Of a DNA stretch of 64,000 nucleotides, positions 1-10,574 are shown one piece after another. Position 1 is the stretch's first letter. Each line of letters starts with the position of its first letter. The position numbers were made by a program, and so were the translations under genes. The stretch comes from Micropterix aruncella. Its lineage: Eukaryota; Arthropoda; Insecta; Lepidoptera; Micropterigidae. The stretch is taken from positions 14,987,984 through 15,051,983 of the forward strand of contig OX155964.1 in assembly GCA_944548615.1 (NCBI GenBank), given 5' to 3'. The notes beneath the pieces were generated by a model. The model was not told where the DNA came from. It ran no database searches and saw only the letters and a list, made by a program, of their open reading frames with translations.

Positions 1-52
1 TACGATCCGCTCCCAGCCAGCGCCGCGAAGCTTGACAAGCATGCTTGATCGT
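1..52. repeat. End of a foldback element (partial, cut by window edge)
   Basis: The segment contains GCTTGACAAGCATGCTTGATCGT preceded by a CCCAGCC core. This matches the right arm of the complete foldback element at 20117-20431. Only one arm is inside the window, so the element boundary cannot be given. Confidence 0.55.
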
Positions 53-701
53 GTGTCAGTGCTCGGCGCCAACACTGACGCCTGTAATTGACACAATGTA
101 AATTTGCAGTTACACTCAGCTTGAAAACTGCCGCAACGTACGTGAACGCCTAACTTAACTCCAAACTTAATGCAGGCCACCGCTCCTATATAGAGACCGG
201 GACGTAATTACTATTTGTCGCACCGGTGAGACTAATAGACGGAACCACGTGACAAAGCGAGCAATGCCCCGCCATGTAATAGGCCCGAAACGCTCTACAT
301 CCGATGTAAGATTGATCGCCCAATTTCCCACCTTTCCTCTGGATATTAACCCAAGTGAAGGGGAGTTCAAATGCGAGGCCCATTAGTACGGCCTTGGTAG
401 TCGACTAAATAGAGTGCCTAAATGGTTTTAAGTGATTGGATTAACGATAAAGTTTAGAGTAGGAAGCGTAAGCGGATACGGCATACATCCGTACCGGTTA
501 CAGGGCTATAAACGATTACCGGTGTGTGTAATATAGCGAAACATATGAAGAATAAAACAGAGAAATATGTGGAGCCGGAATATGGATGTCACGAAACTAA
601 AAAATAAAAGGTAACATGGAAATTGGAGAACTCACGTAAGTGCACTCCGATACTTTGTTGGACTGAGAAAAATATAACAATGTAATACACGTAAATAAGC
701 A
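53..701. other. Intergenic, nothing recognised
   Basis: No ORF with family resemblance, no tRNA box and no obvious tandem repeat was seen on either strand. The short open frames here have no detectable motifs. Confidence 0.5.
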
Positions 702-879
702 CGGAGCGCAGACCGTCCAGGAGCGCCAGAAGTTTGATTCCTAGGGGAAACTAACCCTAAGGCCAGAGTCCTACCCAGGCTCGCACTTCATGCGTGGAGG
801 CCGTCGGATGGGTGTTGACCCGTGAGTGTGACCAACCCTGAACAGCATGGGTATTCGTGGCCAACTCAACAAGGGCCCA
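702..879 (+). repeat. Family A repeat, 3' fragment (piggyBac host site)
   Basis: This GC-rich stretch matches 9760-9951, 35625-35808 and parts of 61232-61835. Shared blocks include GACCGTCCAGGAGC, GGCCAGAGTCCTACCC and GGAGGCCGTCGGATGGGTGT. It breaks off at TTAA, exactly where the piggyBac-like element begins, so the family A copy predates that insertion. Confidence 0.75.
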
Positions 880-883
880 TTAA

Positions 884-984
884 TGATAGAACGTCCAGCG
901 TCCTGCTAGCCGGACTTTACGTCCTACCGGTAGGACGCGCGTTTTCTGTTTATTTGAGGATTTCTAGGCATGCTAGCAGGACGC
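884..984 (+). repeat. piggyBac left terminal and subterminal inverted repeats
   Basis: After the 15-bp terminal repeat comes GCGTCCTGCTAGC (898-910), whose exact inverse lies at 972-984. Between them is an 18-bp perfect palindrome, CGTCCTACCGGTAGGACG, at 920-937. GTCCT/AGGAC motifs recur here and at the right end. They are the natural candidates for internal transposase-binding sites. Confidence 0.7.
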
Positions 985-1054
985 AATTTTATTTAGTAGA
1001 TAGTGCATCTCATTCGCTCCTAGCGAGTTTTTAAATCACGTCGCTGAGATTAGT

Positions 1055-3761
1055 TTGGCCCAAATGGCTGCCTGTATAAGACGTGGGGTGCGCGTTCGCG
1101 CCAAAGCGACATTCTTCGATGAACAAAATGGCGAAAACACGTGGAGTCGTCAACATTTCGGGAACGATTACGACAGTAGTTATTGTTGGGGCACAGTAAG
1201 AAAAGTAGAAAATAACTTTGTAAGGGTGTTTTGGGACATAGATCGAAAAGTTTCAACCGTCCCTAAAGAAATTTTGATTGGAAATTTCGACGACGCAGCC
1301 GGCGACTACACCCGTGACAATATTAATGAAGAGAGTTGTAAGTACCTATAATTAAAATATAATATTTTAGTTTATTTATTTATGAACTTACTACTTACTT
1401 ATTTGAGGATACGATAAGTGTGTTTGAATCAATCTACATAATATTATAAAATGTCTGTATATCATAATCATAGGTCACAATCATATATCATAAACATTTG
1501 ATTGGCTCTGTCTACCCATCCGAAAAACATGCGTAATGGTAATTTTATATGTATGTATATGTCTATGTATAGGACTCCGTCTAGGTACTGCTAGGATTAT
1601 GGAACCGTGACGCGTGTAGTTGATAACAACGAAATACTAGCTTTTATGAGACTATGGTTTTAGCACTACCGAGCCGAAACCGAACCAAAGCGGGAATTAG
1701 CCTAGGAAAGTCCTGGCCTAAGTATGTATTACTTTTTAAAACCTTGTATTTTAAACTAGGGTGTGCAAATAAATAAATTAATATGAACATAATAAATATA
1801 CGAAAGTATGTTCGCTTATTGGGTTGTTTTTGCTTACCTAATCCAGCAGCAACTAAATTTATCCAACTTTGACACACGTTTAGCTGACGTCCTTGGTCAA
1901 GTATATATGCTGGGATTTCGTGGTCTAATTTAATAAACCTAGGTTTGTTTAGTTAATAATAAAAGGTAGGTATGAGTACAAATTGACTGATAGTTATTAT
2001 TTTTTAAATCTAGTCTTTATATTTCAGCGTCATCCGAATCATCCACAAGCAGTGACGACACTATTAATGAAGAACAACTTGATGCCAACAACAGTATTTT
2101 GATATAACCTTCTTCTACGAATACAGCTGTTATAAAGGACTAACTTGGACTAACTAACTTGGACCTTGGAGGATGTAACTTGGACTTTCGGTGAGGAAGT
2201 AATTTTCGACCAACGGCATCAGGGCTCCTTAAACGCTACCTTGCTTGAGCCTTCCAATGCACTACAAAGTATCAAGGACGCATTCTTCTTAGTATTTCCC
2301 AGGCAGAAATTAAATTACATAGTAGAGTGCACCAACTCTAAATTTCCAACCAAACAAAAACTATTGACAGAAGGAGAGTTATTGAAGTTTTTTGCTCTAT
2401 TATATGCCATGACCCTTCAGGAACTGCCAGTTCGACGATCCTATTGGAATACTACCTCAGATGGGATATATCCCGCTACAAACTTTGGAAAAAGGTTTGG
2501 AATGAGTCGTCAAAGATTTGAAACTATTTTAATGGCGCTAAGCTTCCCACCAGCTTCCATTAATAATAATGATTCTGACAAATGGCATAAAGTAAGGCCT
2601 TGGGTAAATATGATTAATGAAAAACTTGAAAGTGCTATCAGTCCTGCGGTTCAAAGTTACTGTGGACGAATCTATATTTGCATGGTATGAAAGAGGTTCG
2701 TATTTTAAAGATGGGATGCCTGCAGTGATGAAGATTAAAAGAAAGCCCAAAGGAGTAGGATGTGAAGTAAAAACGGCTTGTGACAGTGCGACAAATATAA
2801 TGATAAGAATGGAAATAAATGAGGGTAAAGAATCAATGAGTGTCAAAAAGTGGCAAAGAGAACTTGGCGCCGGTACTGCAACTACTTTGAGATTGACTGA
2901 ACCATGGCATGGTTCTGGTAGAATAGTAATCGGAGACTCCTGATTTGCCTCTGTTAAAACGTGTATACAATTGTTTAAATCTGTTATGTTCTTTCTTGGA
3001 ATGGTAAAAACAGCGCACAGTTTTTATCCTGTCTCTGAAATAACTGCCAGGTGTCCAGTACAAAAAGGCAAATTTGTGGTGGGCACAGCAAACAAAGACT
3101 CAGTTCCGTTAACTGCTATCGCATGGAGAGACAGGCGGGTTCACAAATTTATTGCTTCTTGTGGCACGACCTTGCCTGGTAGACCATCACGTAAAAAGCG
3201 ATGGGATGAAGATGGTAATCCATATTACAAAGAAATCGAACGACCTCGTATAATCGAGCAATATTTCGATGGTGCTCCAGCTATTGATATACATAACCAT
3301 ATTCGACAAGACGGGTTAGCTCTGGAAAAAGCATGGGGCACACATAAATGGGAACACAGAGTATACGCCTCAATTCTAGGAATAATTGAAGCAAATGCCT
3401 ATTTGGCATATAACTTTTTTGTTCGGTCGGAACATAATCAAATATCCCACCGCGATTTCACTACTCAGTTGGTACTTGCACTGGTGGACGATGACAAATC
3501 ATGTGATAGGCAAGAACAACAAAATGATGCTCGTTCCAATCAAGGCTCCATCCTCAGCGGCGAGCATGTCCTTGAACGTCTATCAAAAAATGATGAAAGA
3601 CAAAGAGTTCAAAGAAAATGCTTTGTTTGCTCCAGAATCCACAGAGGCAACAAAAAGCAAGTTACTATTGTAAAGCGTGTGGTCCACGTTGTGTCTTATG
3701 TTCACCAGAAACGGGGCGGAACTGTTTCACGTATCAAATTCAACACGTAATCCCAGCTTAA
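1055..3761 (+). pseudogene. piggyBac-type DDE transposase, two exons, inactivated
   Basis: Exon 1 (1055-1337) encodes about 94 residues containing WGTVRKVENNFVRVFWDID, a small beta-rich region that I think resembles the N-terminus of some insect piggyBac proteins. A GTAAGT donor at 1338 and a TTTCAG acceptor ending at 2027 join it to a Ser/Asp-rich stretch. That frame stops at 2105-2107. The catalytic domain reopens near 2166. A frameshift near 2650 leads into VDESIFAWYERG (first catalytic Asp). The second Asp lies in GDS followed by a TGA stop at 2941-2943 where the family has Trp (GDSWF). The third lies in AIDIHNH. A last frameshift near 3660 moves the Cys-rich C-terminal finger (CFVC, then CKACGPRCVLC) to another frame. 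There are thus at least four lesions, and no functional protein is expected. Confidence 0.85.
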
Positions 3762-4094
3762 TTTTTAATATTTTCTTCAAACTATTTTGTCTTTTTTTAT
3801 CATTATTTTTATTTTTATTACTACATCTTGTTGGTCTACGAATAAATAAATAACATAAAACATACAAGCAGTTCTTTGTTATTCACCTTATTTTATTTAC
3901 CTATTTTTTCTGAAATATTCAATACACCCATATGTGATACGCTCACTTGTACAATACAATTCTCAACCCACAAATATATTTATTACTATACTTCGAGAAT
4001 AATAACTAATTCTTAAAATTACAAGCATAACTGTTATGTCATATAAAAAAGGTTTTCGGCTTCTACCCGCATTCGTTTCGAACGGCACGTCGGG

Positions 4095-4228
4095 CCTGCC
4101 AGCAGGACCAGTGAGGGAAGTTCATACAAATTTAACGATAAAATGAGTACTGCTGGCAGGACTCAATACCGTCAGAACGTCCTTCTGGAAGGACCTTCCG
4201 GAAGGACAGACCACTGGACGTTCTATCA
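4095..4228 (-). repeat. piggyBac right terminal and subterminal inverted repeats
   Basis: CCTGCCAGCAG (4095-4105) is inverted at 4150-4160. Two near-palindromes built on GTCCTT and AAGGAC follow at about 4179-4207, then the terminal 15-bp repeat. The motif GTCCTGCYAGC is shared with the left end, although spacing and the intervening sequence differ. Confidence 0.65.
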
Positions 4229-4417
4229 TTAACTCCCGGTTATAGTCGGACACATGAATCAAGTCGAAACTACAGTATACTGTTATTTCCGTATTAACCT
4301 TAAGACGGATTTTCGAAATTCGCGTGCTCCGAGCTTGGCCCCCACCAGCGTTATAACCTACGCAGTAGCGGCAGCGGTATGCGGCCTACCTGCGGAGCAA
4401 CGGATTAACAGCTCTTT

Positions 4418-4510
4418 CAGTCTACCCTGGACAACGGTGGTTACAACGTCACCGAAACGTCGGGTGCTACAAATTTCACACAGTAAATACGTTTCTATCC
4501 TAGTTATAAA
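4418..4510 (+). repeat. Single arm of the hairpin repeat found at 47831-48053
   Basis: The segment starts CAGTCTACCCTGGACAACGG and continues through CGAAACGTCGGGTGCTACA. It is the same sequence as one arm of the long hairpin at 47.9 kb, so the unit exists as a monomer as well as a foldback dimer. Two differences between the copies fall at paired positions of a small internal stem (GGCG/CGCC versus GGTG/CACC). Confidence 0.65.
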
Positions 4511-5155
4511 ACGACCATAGTTGTTAAAACTGCCCGGGGGTGGATATATTGGCTTCTTTGACCATACACCTCGTTGGAATAAGGAAACTGGCTATCTTAT
4601 TTTTGTACGCCTCTAAACAAGCATGTCAAATTTCAATGAAATCGTATCATAATTTTTCACTTCGTAAACTCGTAGACAAGTAAAAACGGATGTAAGTATT
4701 ACAATCAACTTGTACGGGCGATCGTTTAAAATCTCAGGAATCTATCACACATTATGTGAGAATGCCCGTAACCTATAGGTAATCCACCTTTTAACCTTTG
4801 CCGGCTTCACACATTCTCGTGTATATGGCGGTCATGCTTATATGTATGTACAAAGAGGGTACGGCGATGCTCCGAAGTTCACGGAATACCGATAGAATAT
4901 TAAATATTTCACGCCGCCTACCTCTATTTACCCTTTCGCGATTGAAAACAAGGATCTAACCTGCCAGAGAGAAAACAAAAGAATTTAAAAGAAAAAAGGA
5001 AACTTAACTGCTCCATTTTTATGCTAGACTAATGATAGATGATAATGCCGACGATGATGATAGATGAGTATAAATATATTATGTTTTATTCAATTTTAGA
5101 ACACGAAACTAGACTTTCAGATGTTAAATGAATGAAGAGTAGCAGTTTGGTGGTG
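4511..5155. other. Intergenic, nothing recognised
   Basis: AT-rich sequence with only short open frames on both strands. No family similarity, tRNA box or tandem array was recognised. Confidence 0.5.
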
Positions 5156-5645
5156 TCTACTACAACAGGCGAACCCGTCTGTTATAACGATATGTGATCG
5201 TTCTTTTAGCCGTGGGATGAGCGCAGAAGACTTTAAGACGGTACAAATCTACTGTCCATCCAATCCACGAGCCCGTCAATGGCCAACGCATTACGGCAAG
5301 GCACCAAGAAATGTACCCAGCGGGCAGCCTCACCCACTGACTACCAGTTTTGGAAGGATATCTCCGTCTGGAATTAACCATCAGGATACCTCCAACCTCC
5401 CGACTGGTCACGGGTCCGAAGTCACTTGCGCGACCTCTACCTGCGATATGCTCAGCGGTAATTCAGTTTAATGTATCGCGGACCAAAGACATCTTATGCC
5501 CAGCTCTGAATTCAGGATCAGGTAGTATAATGGTTATTTTAAGAGTGGTCGACGTCCACCCCCGCTACTTAGAAGACAGTATATTTCCATAGTATTCAGA
5601 CTCCAGCAATTAGTCAGAGTGCACAACCGATTGGCGTCGCCGAAC
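5156..5645 (+). repeat. Family A repeat, diverged copy
   Basis: Begins TCTACTACAACAGGCGAACCCGT and follows the family A order: GCGCAGAAGACTTT, CCCGTCAATGGCCAACGC, GGTCACGGG, ATCGCGGACCAAAG, CTCAGAATTCAGG and TAGTCAGAGTGCACAACCGATTGG. It is clearly older than the copies at 7.3, 35.1 and 61.9 kb. Many substitutions at CpG sites are consistent with decay. Confidence 0.7.
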
Positions 5646-5809
5646 GGTGCCAGCAACTTACTGTAGCTTCAAAAACGATATTTATTGTAAACAAAACTTT
5701 TAAAAACTAGGTCGTTTTTATGTCATTTCTATATATGTGATATTTTCATAAGAACTCCACCACAAACCGCTCCAAAGCAGTCGATGGAGAGCTTACCTTG
5801 GCGAAGACA

Positions 5810-6075
5810 TAAAGAATTAGATAACACCGGAATCTTATCTCCTTTATGCCATCTGGCGTAGTCTGAACAGACTGGGCATGTCTATGACAAGATGCCGAGC
5901 CAATCTCTTTCGCTGGGCCTACACAGAGAACCCAATATGCAACTGTGGAACGCTGCAGGATGAAGACCATATCCTATCCTGCCCAAAACTGTCAACCCGC
6001 ATCATACAGCAGAATCTACAAGAGGCAAACGATAAGGCCTTCCAGGCCGCCTATTTTTGGAGAAACATGTCCTAA
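5810..6075 (+). pseudogene. LINE ORF2 C-terminal fragment (R1/Jockey-like zinc knuckle)
   Basis: A frame reading RCRANLFRWAYTENPICNCG then DEDHILSCPKL matches the layout at the C-terminus of arthropod R1/Jockey-type LINE polymerases: a hydrophobic stretch, C-x-C-G, H-x4-C. Upstream codons in the same frame carry a stop near 5820. Only the tail of the polyprotein is present, so this is a 5'-truncated remnant. Confidence 0.6.
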
Positions 6076-6079
6076 CCTG

Positions 6080-7323
6080 GCCCGGACACGTTAACGAACG
6101 TGAGCACAAATAAAATCAAAATTTCTATGTTTCCCAAAACTTGCGGAGGTCAACTTCAAGATGTGTCGGATGAGCGTCTTGCAGGGGGATGATTGACTAT
6201 ACCCTCCTGGTTATTAGACGGAAAATCGGTCTCTTACTTAGGCTATTTGACTGGCAACACCGTGTCCCACAAGAGATAGAAATACTTGGTCTACTGCTCG
6301 ATCCGTAGCCGAAACTCAAGCGTGTGATTTTATCGAAGGGTTATTTTCTTCGTGGGAAATCTGCCATAGCATGAATTTGTAACGAGATAAGTCAACAGAG
6401 CTTCATCCCTCCCTCTACCCGCCCCCCACCCCCTTCCCCCAATCCCTCAATTGCGCCAACTGCGAAGGACGGTGATGCCATAAAAACTGTCGCGAACGAC
6501 TTCAATCCGCAACATCGAGGGAGTTAGAAAGGCTACCTTTGACTGGGAATTTGATCACAGTGAGAGTAAGCGAGAGAGATTATTGTAAGGCACAAGTTTT
6601 ACCAAAGTTCGTTATTTGGAGGCAATGGACCAAAACTAAGGAATATAAATCTGGATGTTTAGTAATTTTACATATCCAAGTAGCCAAATATTTTGAAGAA
6701 AAAATCTAAATTCATTGTTTTTCCAAAAGCTTCACAATTTGTTCATACGATTGATAATGGGTCAAAATATATGGGCGCTGGGTCCACCACTCCAATAATA
6801 AATAATACCTAACGAATTTACCATTGGCAAAATATATTTATCTACAATATTATGACTACTTCAACTTACCTCAATTGTGAGCCGTTTCGGAAGTGTGAAG
6901 CTAGGAAACTTCGTAAACATAACCAATTACACTAAACCCCCTGCCAATTATTTATTAAAAATATGTTGTTTTTAGTGAAGATCCATAATAATAGTATTAT
7001 GTTGAGCGGTTTCTAGATACACAATTTTTAACAGTTGACCTTAGCATAATTCATACGTCAGGAAACAGAGCGGGAATGAAATCACAGATCAAACAACATA
7101 TCCCAGTATTTCCCCTCCATATACTGCTGACAAACTAAAGCATTATTAGGAATATACTCGTATAATTTGTACTCACACAGCGTATGTAGTTTATCGTTTC
7201 GGGTATTCTGCCATGTTTTTTTTAAATAGTTATGAAAAATACGATGCCAGGATGTTCCATATGCCCTAGGGGATATAGGTAACTAGCCAAGGATATAACT
7301 CAGAATAGGATCATAATTAAGAT
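6080..7323. other. Intergenic, nothing recognised
   Basis: AT-rich sequence with one C-rich tract (6415-6445). No convincing coding frame or structured RNA was found. Confidence 0.5.
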
Positions 7324-7720
7324 CAACTAGGGTTGTCAACTACAACGGGCGAGCCCGTCACCTCAGGAAGTTTTAACGATTAGTCGTTCTATCTCCCTGA
7401 AGTAAGCGCAGAAGACTTGGACAGAACAGTCCACCGTCAAGCTCCGCAACAAACCCGTAAGAGGCCAACGCCTTAACCGCGAGATAGCTAGGAGTGTTAC
7501 CTAGCGGGCTTACACTCACGCACTTACTTCCAATTGCAACCAGATTACTCCATTCTCTCGGTTGGTTACGAGTTCGAGGTCGCTTGCGAGGTCCTCTCCC
7601 TTACAAAGCGGTGAAACGGTGTAAACCGAATCTATCGCGGACCACGGCATCCTTTGCCCGGCTGTTCACCCAGGATCGGGTAGCCGATGATCGTTTGTAA
7701 TGGTCAAAAACCATTACGGG
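7324..7720 (+). repeat. Family A repeat, 5' two thirds
   Basis: Opens with a CAACTAG.G.TTG block, then TCAACTACAACGGGCGAGCCCGT, whose ACGGGC-GA-GCCCGT core is a perfect palindrome. It runs to CAGGATCGGGTAGCCGATGATCG, where similarity ends. It contains the stretch read as RGRLRGPLPYKAVKRC that is also open in the copies at 32.9, 35.4 and 62.0 kb. Confidence 0.8.
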
Positions 7721-7920
7721 TTTTACAAACAATATAATAACTAGTAATTGCCAAAATTAGATAACAAACATAACATAACAGTAGTATAGGTTACAAGCGA
7801 ATTTTATCGCATAATTTACAGCACTAGCGATTGGATTGAACACGGGAGTAGAGGATCGCCAGTGAGATTATTTTTTTTTTTGGCCTGAAGAACTCGCTTG
7901 GGAAGGTCGTCGTTTTAGTG

Positions 7921-7959
7921 CGGCGACCGGTTTTGCCTCGCGGCAATGGCCGGTCGCCG
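7921..7959. repeat. GC-rich two-stage stem-loop
   Basis: CGGCGACCGG (7921-7930) pairs perfectly with CCGGTCGCCG (7950-7959). Inside, TTGCC (7933-7937) pairs with GGCAA (7942-7946) around a TCGC loop. It stands out from AT-rich surroundings. It lies about 50 bp after a run of Ts, which fits a small structured RNA or a transposon-end hairpin, but nothing identifies the function. Confidence 0.5.
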
Positions 7960-9160
7960 GACTCCATTTCAATCTTGAGCGGCCTACCGTCATCTGCAAA
8001 TAATTTATAAAGTCAAAGTCATCTCTTAAAATCTATAACTAGAATCAAGTGCGGCGCCGGCAAAGCATTCCAGCGTGATTACCACATCCTATTTGGGCAA
8101 GTAGCTTATATATTCTCACTGTAGATTCTAAAGTAAACTCAATTTCTTTCATTTAATTTGAAATATCAAAATCGTGCAATATTTAGTCCTTCAGACGCAC
8201 CTTGCACGATATATACGTGCGAACACGTTTTTCTAGATATATAAAGCCATAATTTTGAGAATAGGATCAACGATAGATACCGCCAGTAAATTCTAAAATT
8301 GTACGGCGATCTCTAGTCAAAATGGAAGCTGTAAAATAAATAAATAAATTCAATAACGCACGTTAGAAAATCCTATGGATTAAAACGTGGCCGAGTCGAA
8401 GTGGCATTGAGTTCTTCCCGAGGCAATTAATAATCAAATAAGTTAATAGAAAAAACCCAAGGTGTATAAAACCAAATTCTAGATAATTATAGCTGTAAGT
8501 CATCGTCAGGGCACAAGCCTGAATATGTAGTATTTCTAATTTAAATAGCAGGGAAAAAGTATAAACCAAAAGACTACCGTCATTTATACCATTAGAAAGT
8601 GTAGGTTACCCGACACCAATATTGCCGAATCATTGTAGGGCATAATAGGGAAACCAAAATGAATAATGCTTACCGAAACACGGATAAAATGAACCGCTGT
8701 AGCATACTCTCATAAACCCCGAACGGCCTTTCGACGATCGACATATTAAATTAAATTATCATAAATAATATAAATAGTCAAAATCATATATCTAGATTCG
8801 GGAAATGTATTCGCAACAGGTTTATTGAAAATAAACAACAAGTATATGTCGGAAAAATATCTTTTATTTTTTTACTCATAATACTGAGAATCTATCACAT
8901 TATCAGAACAATTCCATTTTTATATCATCATATAATTTCATTTCTATATAAATAAAAACGAGTTTAAAACCGTAAAAGGAAAGGATCGATTAAGGTACAT
9001 ATATTAAATATTAAAATCAGTTTCACTAATATCTTAAGAAAATTCATTATAAATTCATGATTCTTTATCAAAGAAATAAAAATACATTTATTCATGTTGC
9101 AAGATAAATTTACGTATATTTCAGAAAGGCTTTATTTAAATTAACGACAAAATCTGCCGT
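7960..9160. other. Intergenic, nothing recognised
   Basis: Strongly AT-rich, with runs of ATAAATAAAT near 8338 and long A/T stretches from 8740 to 9120. No coding frame with recognisable motifs was found on either strand. Confidence 0.45.
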
Positions 9161-9167
9161 CGCGTCC

Positions 9168-9273
9168 GCGCCACCTGGCGGCGAAACGCGGGCATTATTA
9201 GCACAGTGCAGGATTGAGCAAATGGTAGCAATCTTTGGTAACTAACTCGCCGCGCCACCGCAAGAGGGCGTGC
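9168..9273. promoter_or_regulatory. Two CTCF-like insulator motifs (candidate)
   Basis: GCGCCACCTGGCGGC at 9168-9182 fits the insect CTCF-type consensus GCGCC-ayCT-rGYGG closely. CCGCAAGAGGGCG at 9258-9270 resembles the AGRKGGCGC core. The pair sits 80 bp apart in a short GC-rich island inside AT-rich DNA. The match is to a motif only and binding is unproven. Confidence 0.3.
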
Positions 9274-9324
9274 GATCGAGAATAATATATACGATTTAGT
9301 AGGAGTGGCTTAGATAATAATAAT

Positions 9325-9573
9325 TTAATATCCATAAAGGCCGTTCATCCCATAGGGGATGGTCAACTTGCCGTAGACTGGGTCAATAAGGGATTCTAAT
9401 ACCCCCGTGCCTGAGATGGACTGAGCTGACTGGCGCAAAATCCCGACACAGCCTACATTCCCCCGCCCCAGAGAACTTTTAAACGGCGGAAGTACTCTGG
9501 CACTTGTTCGTGGATCCGAATAAATCTTCGCTTCTTCCGGGCTGGCGCCTATTATAAAAATAAATCTTTTCAT
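9325..9573 (-). CDS. Unidentified 82-residue ORF
   Basis: An ATG-initiated frame of 82 codons ending in TAA. It contains SDPRTSARVLPPFKSSLGRG and a C-terminal IPYGMNGLYGY. Base composition is more GC-rich than its flanks. I do not recognise the protein. The look of a short Pro/Ser/Arg-rich peptide near repeats suggests a piece of a retroelement rather than a host gene. No splice signals or promoter were identified. Confidence 0.2.
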   Translation of the reverse strand: MKRFIFIIGASPEEAKIYSDPRTSARVLPPFKSSLGRGNVGCVGILRQSAQSISGTGVLESLIDPVYGKLTIPYGMNGLYGY

Positions 9574-9658
9574 ATCGTCCGGAAGTATATTGGCAAATAA
9601 TAATTAATGTATTCTAGAAAACTAGCTAATATATTAAAATTATTCGGGTCTCATGACA

Positions 9659-9966
9659 CGTTTCAAGAGCAGTCGCCGTAAGAGCACCCCCGCTCTATAG
9701 GAAACAGTACTGCTTCCAGACTCCCCCGACCGTTAGTCAGAGTGCCCAATCGATTAGCTTATGCCGCACGGTGCGCAGACCGTCCAGGAGCTCCAGAAGG
9801 TTGATTCCTAAGGGAAACTAACCCTAAGGCCAGAGTCCTACCCAGGCTTGCTACTTCATGCGTGGAGGCCGTCGGATGGGTGTTGAGCCATGAGTGTGAC
9901 CAACCCTGAACAGAATGGGTCTTCGTGGCTAACTCAGCAAGAGCCCCTTAGCCCCCCCCCCCCCCC
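9659..9966 (+). repeat. Family A repeat, 3' half, ending in a C tract
   Basis: Covers the family from GTTTCAAGAGCAGTCGCCGTAAG through CCGCTCTATAGGAAACAGTACTG and GGCCGTCGGATGGGTGT to GAGCCCCTTAG at 9951. About 15 consecutive Cs (9952-9966) follow directly. The TTAG end coincides with the end seen at 61826 and with the TTAA used by piggyBac at 880-883, which helps define the 3' side of the family. Confidence 0.8.
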
Positions 9967-10574
9967 TCCCCCTAATTGAGATCAGTCATTTTAGTAATAA
10001 ATGACCCACATAAAAAGATCTTTCCATTGGTATATAATAATATGATTTTCAGCTATTAGAAAAGTGGGCCTAAAATGCCCATTCTCTTTTGCATACAAAG
10101 TCGCGTTTTACACATTTCAGGGTTTCTCAAAAGCGAGACTTTTAATTGAATATCGAAAATACAATTATTGTCCCATTTCAAAACTTCGACTAACTTTGCA
10201 AGGAAGTTACCTTTAAATTAATGACGCGACGCGACAGTATAACGCAAACGAGAACTAAAACATTTTATCTCGTTAACAATAAACTAATTACGGGAGTCTG
10301 TCGTGTGCCTGTTCTGCTGACGAGTTTGACTAATGAGTTTGTTCCACGTGAATTGTATATCAAATATGAGTGAATTTACAAATTCATTCTTCGGCTTCTT
10401 TTAAAACTATTTTTTTTTATTTTGCATAACTGTAATTGCAAATGTAATTACCTATTTATATCTCTCTAGCTATTTTTTCTATTTTCATTTTATTACTTTT
10501 ATTTTATTTACAATCACCCACTTGCGTGGATGAGTAAATTCCCTTTTTGGCGTCATCTAAACAGTATATTCCTA
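9967..10574. other. Intergenic, nothing recognised
   Basis: AT-rich, with no coding frame or RNA gene recognised. Confidence 0.5.

Larger units (their letters stand above)
884..4228 (+). mobile_element. piggyBac-like DNA transposon, ends intact
   Basis: The element is 3,345 bp. It is flanked on both sides by TTAA (880-883 and 4229-4232), the invariant target of the piggyBac superfamily. The outermost 15 bp, TGATAGAACGTCCAG, are repeated perfectly inverted at 4214-4228. It carries a two-exon transposase gene that is now broken. The flank is a family A repeat whose other copies read GGGCCCGTTAGCTCCC where this one reads GGGCCCATTAA, element, TTAACTCCC. That supports an exact insertion at one TTAA. 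Perfect ends with a decayed gene suggest it could have been moved by a relative's enzyme. Confidence 0.93.

Noticed and set aside
7336..7350. Helitron 5' end (TC start) for family A
   Set aside because: Similarity among copies extends about 12 bp further upstream (CAACTAGAGTTG), and no CTRR end with the usual hairpin was seen.
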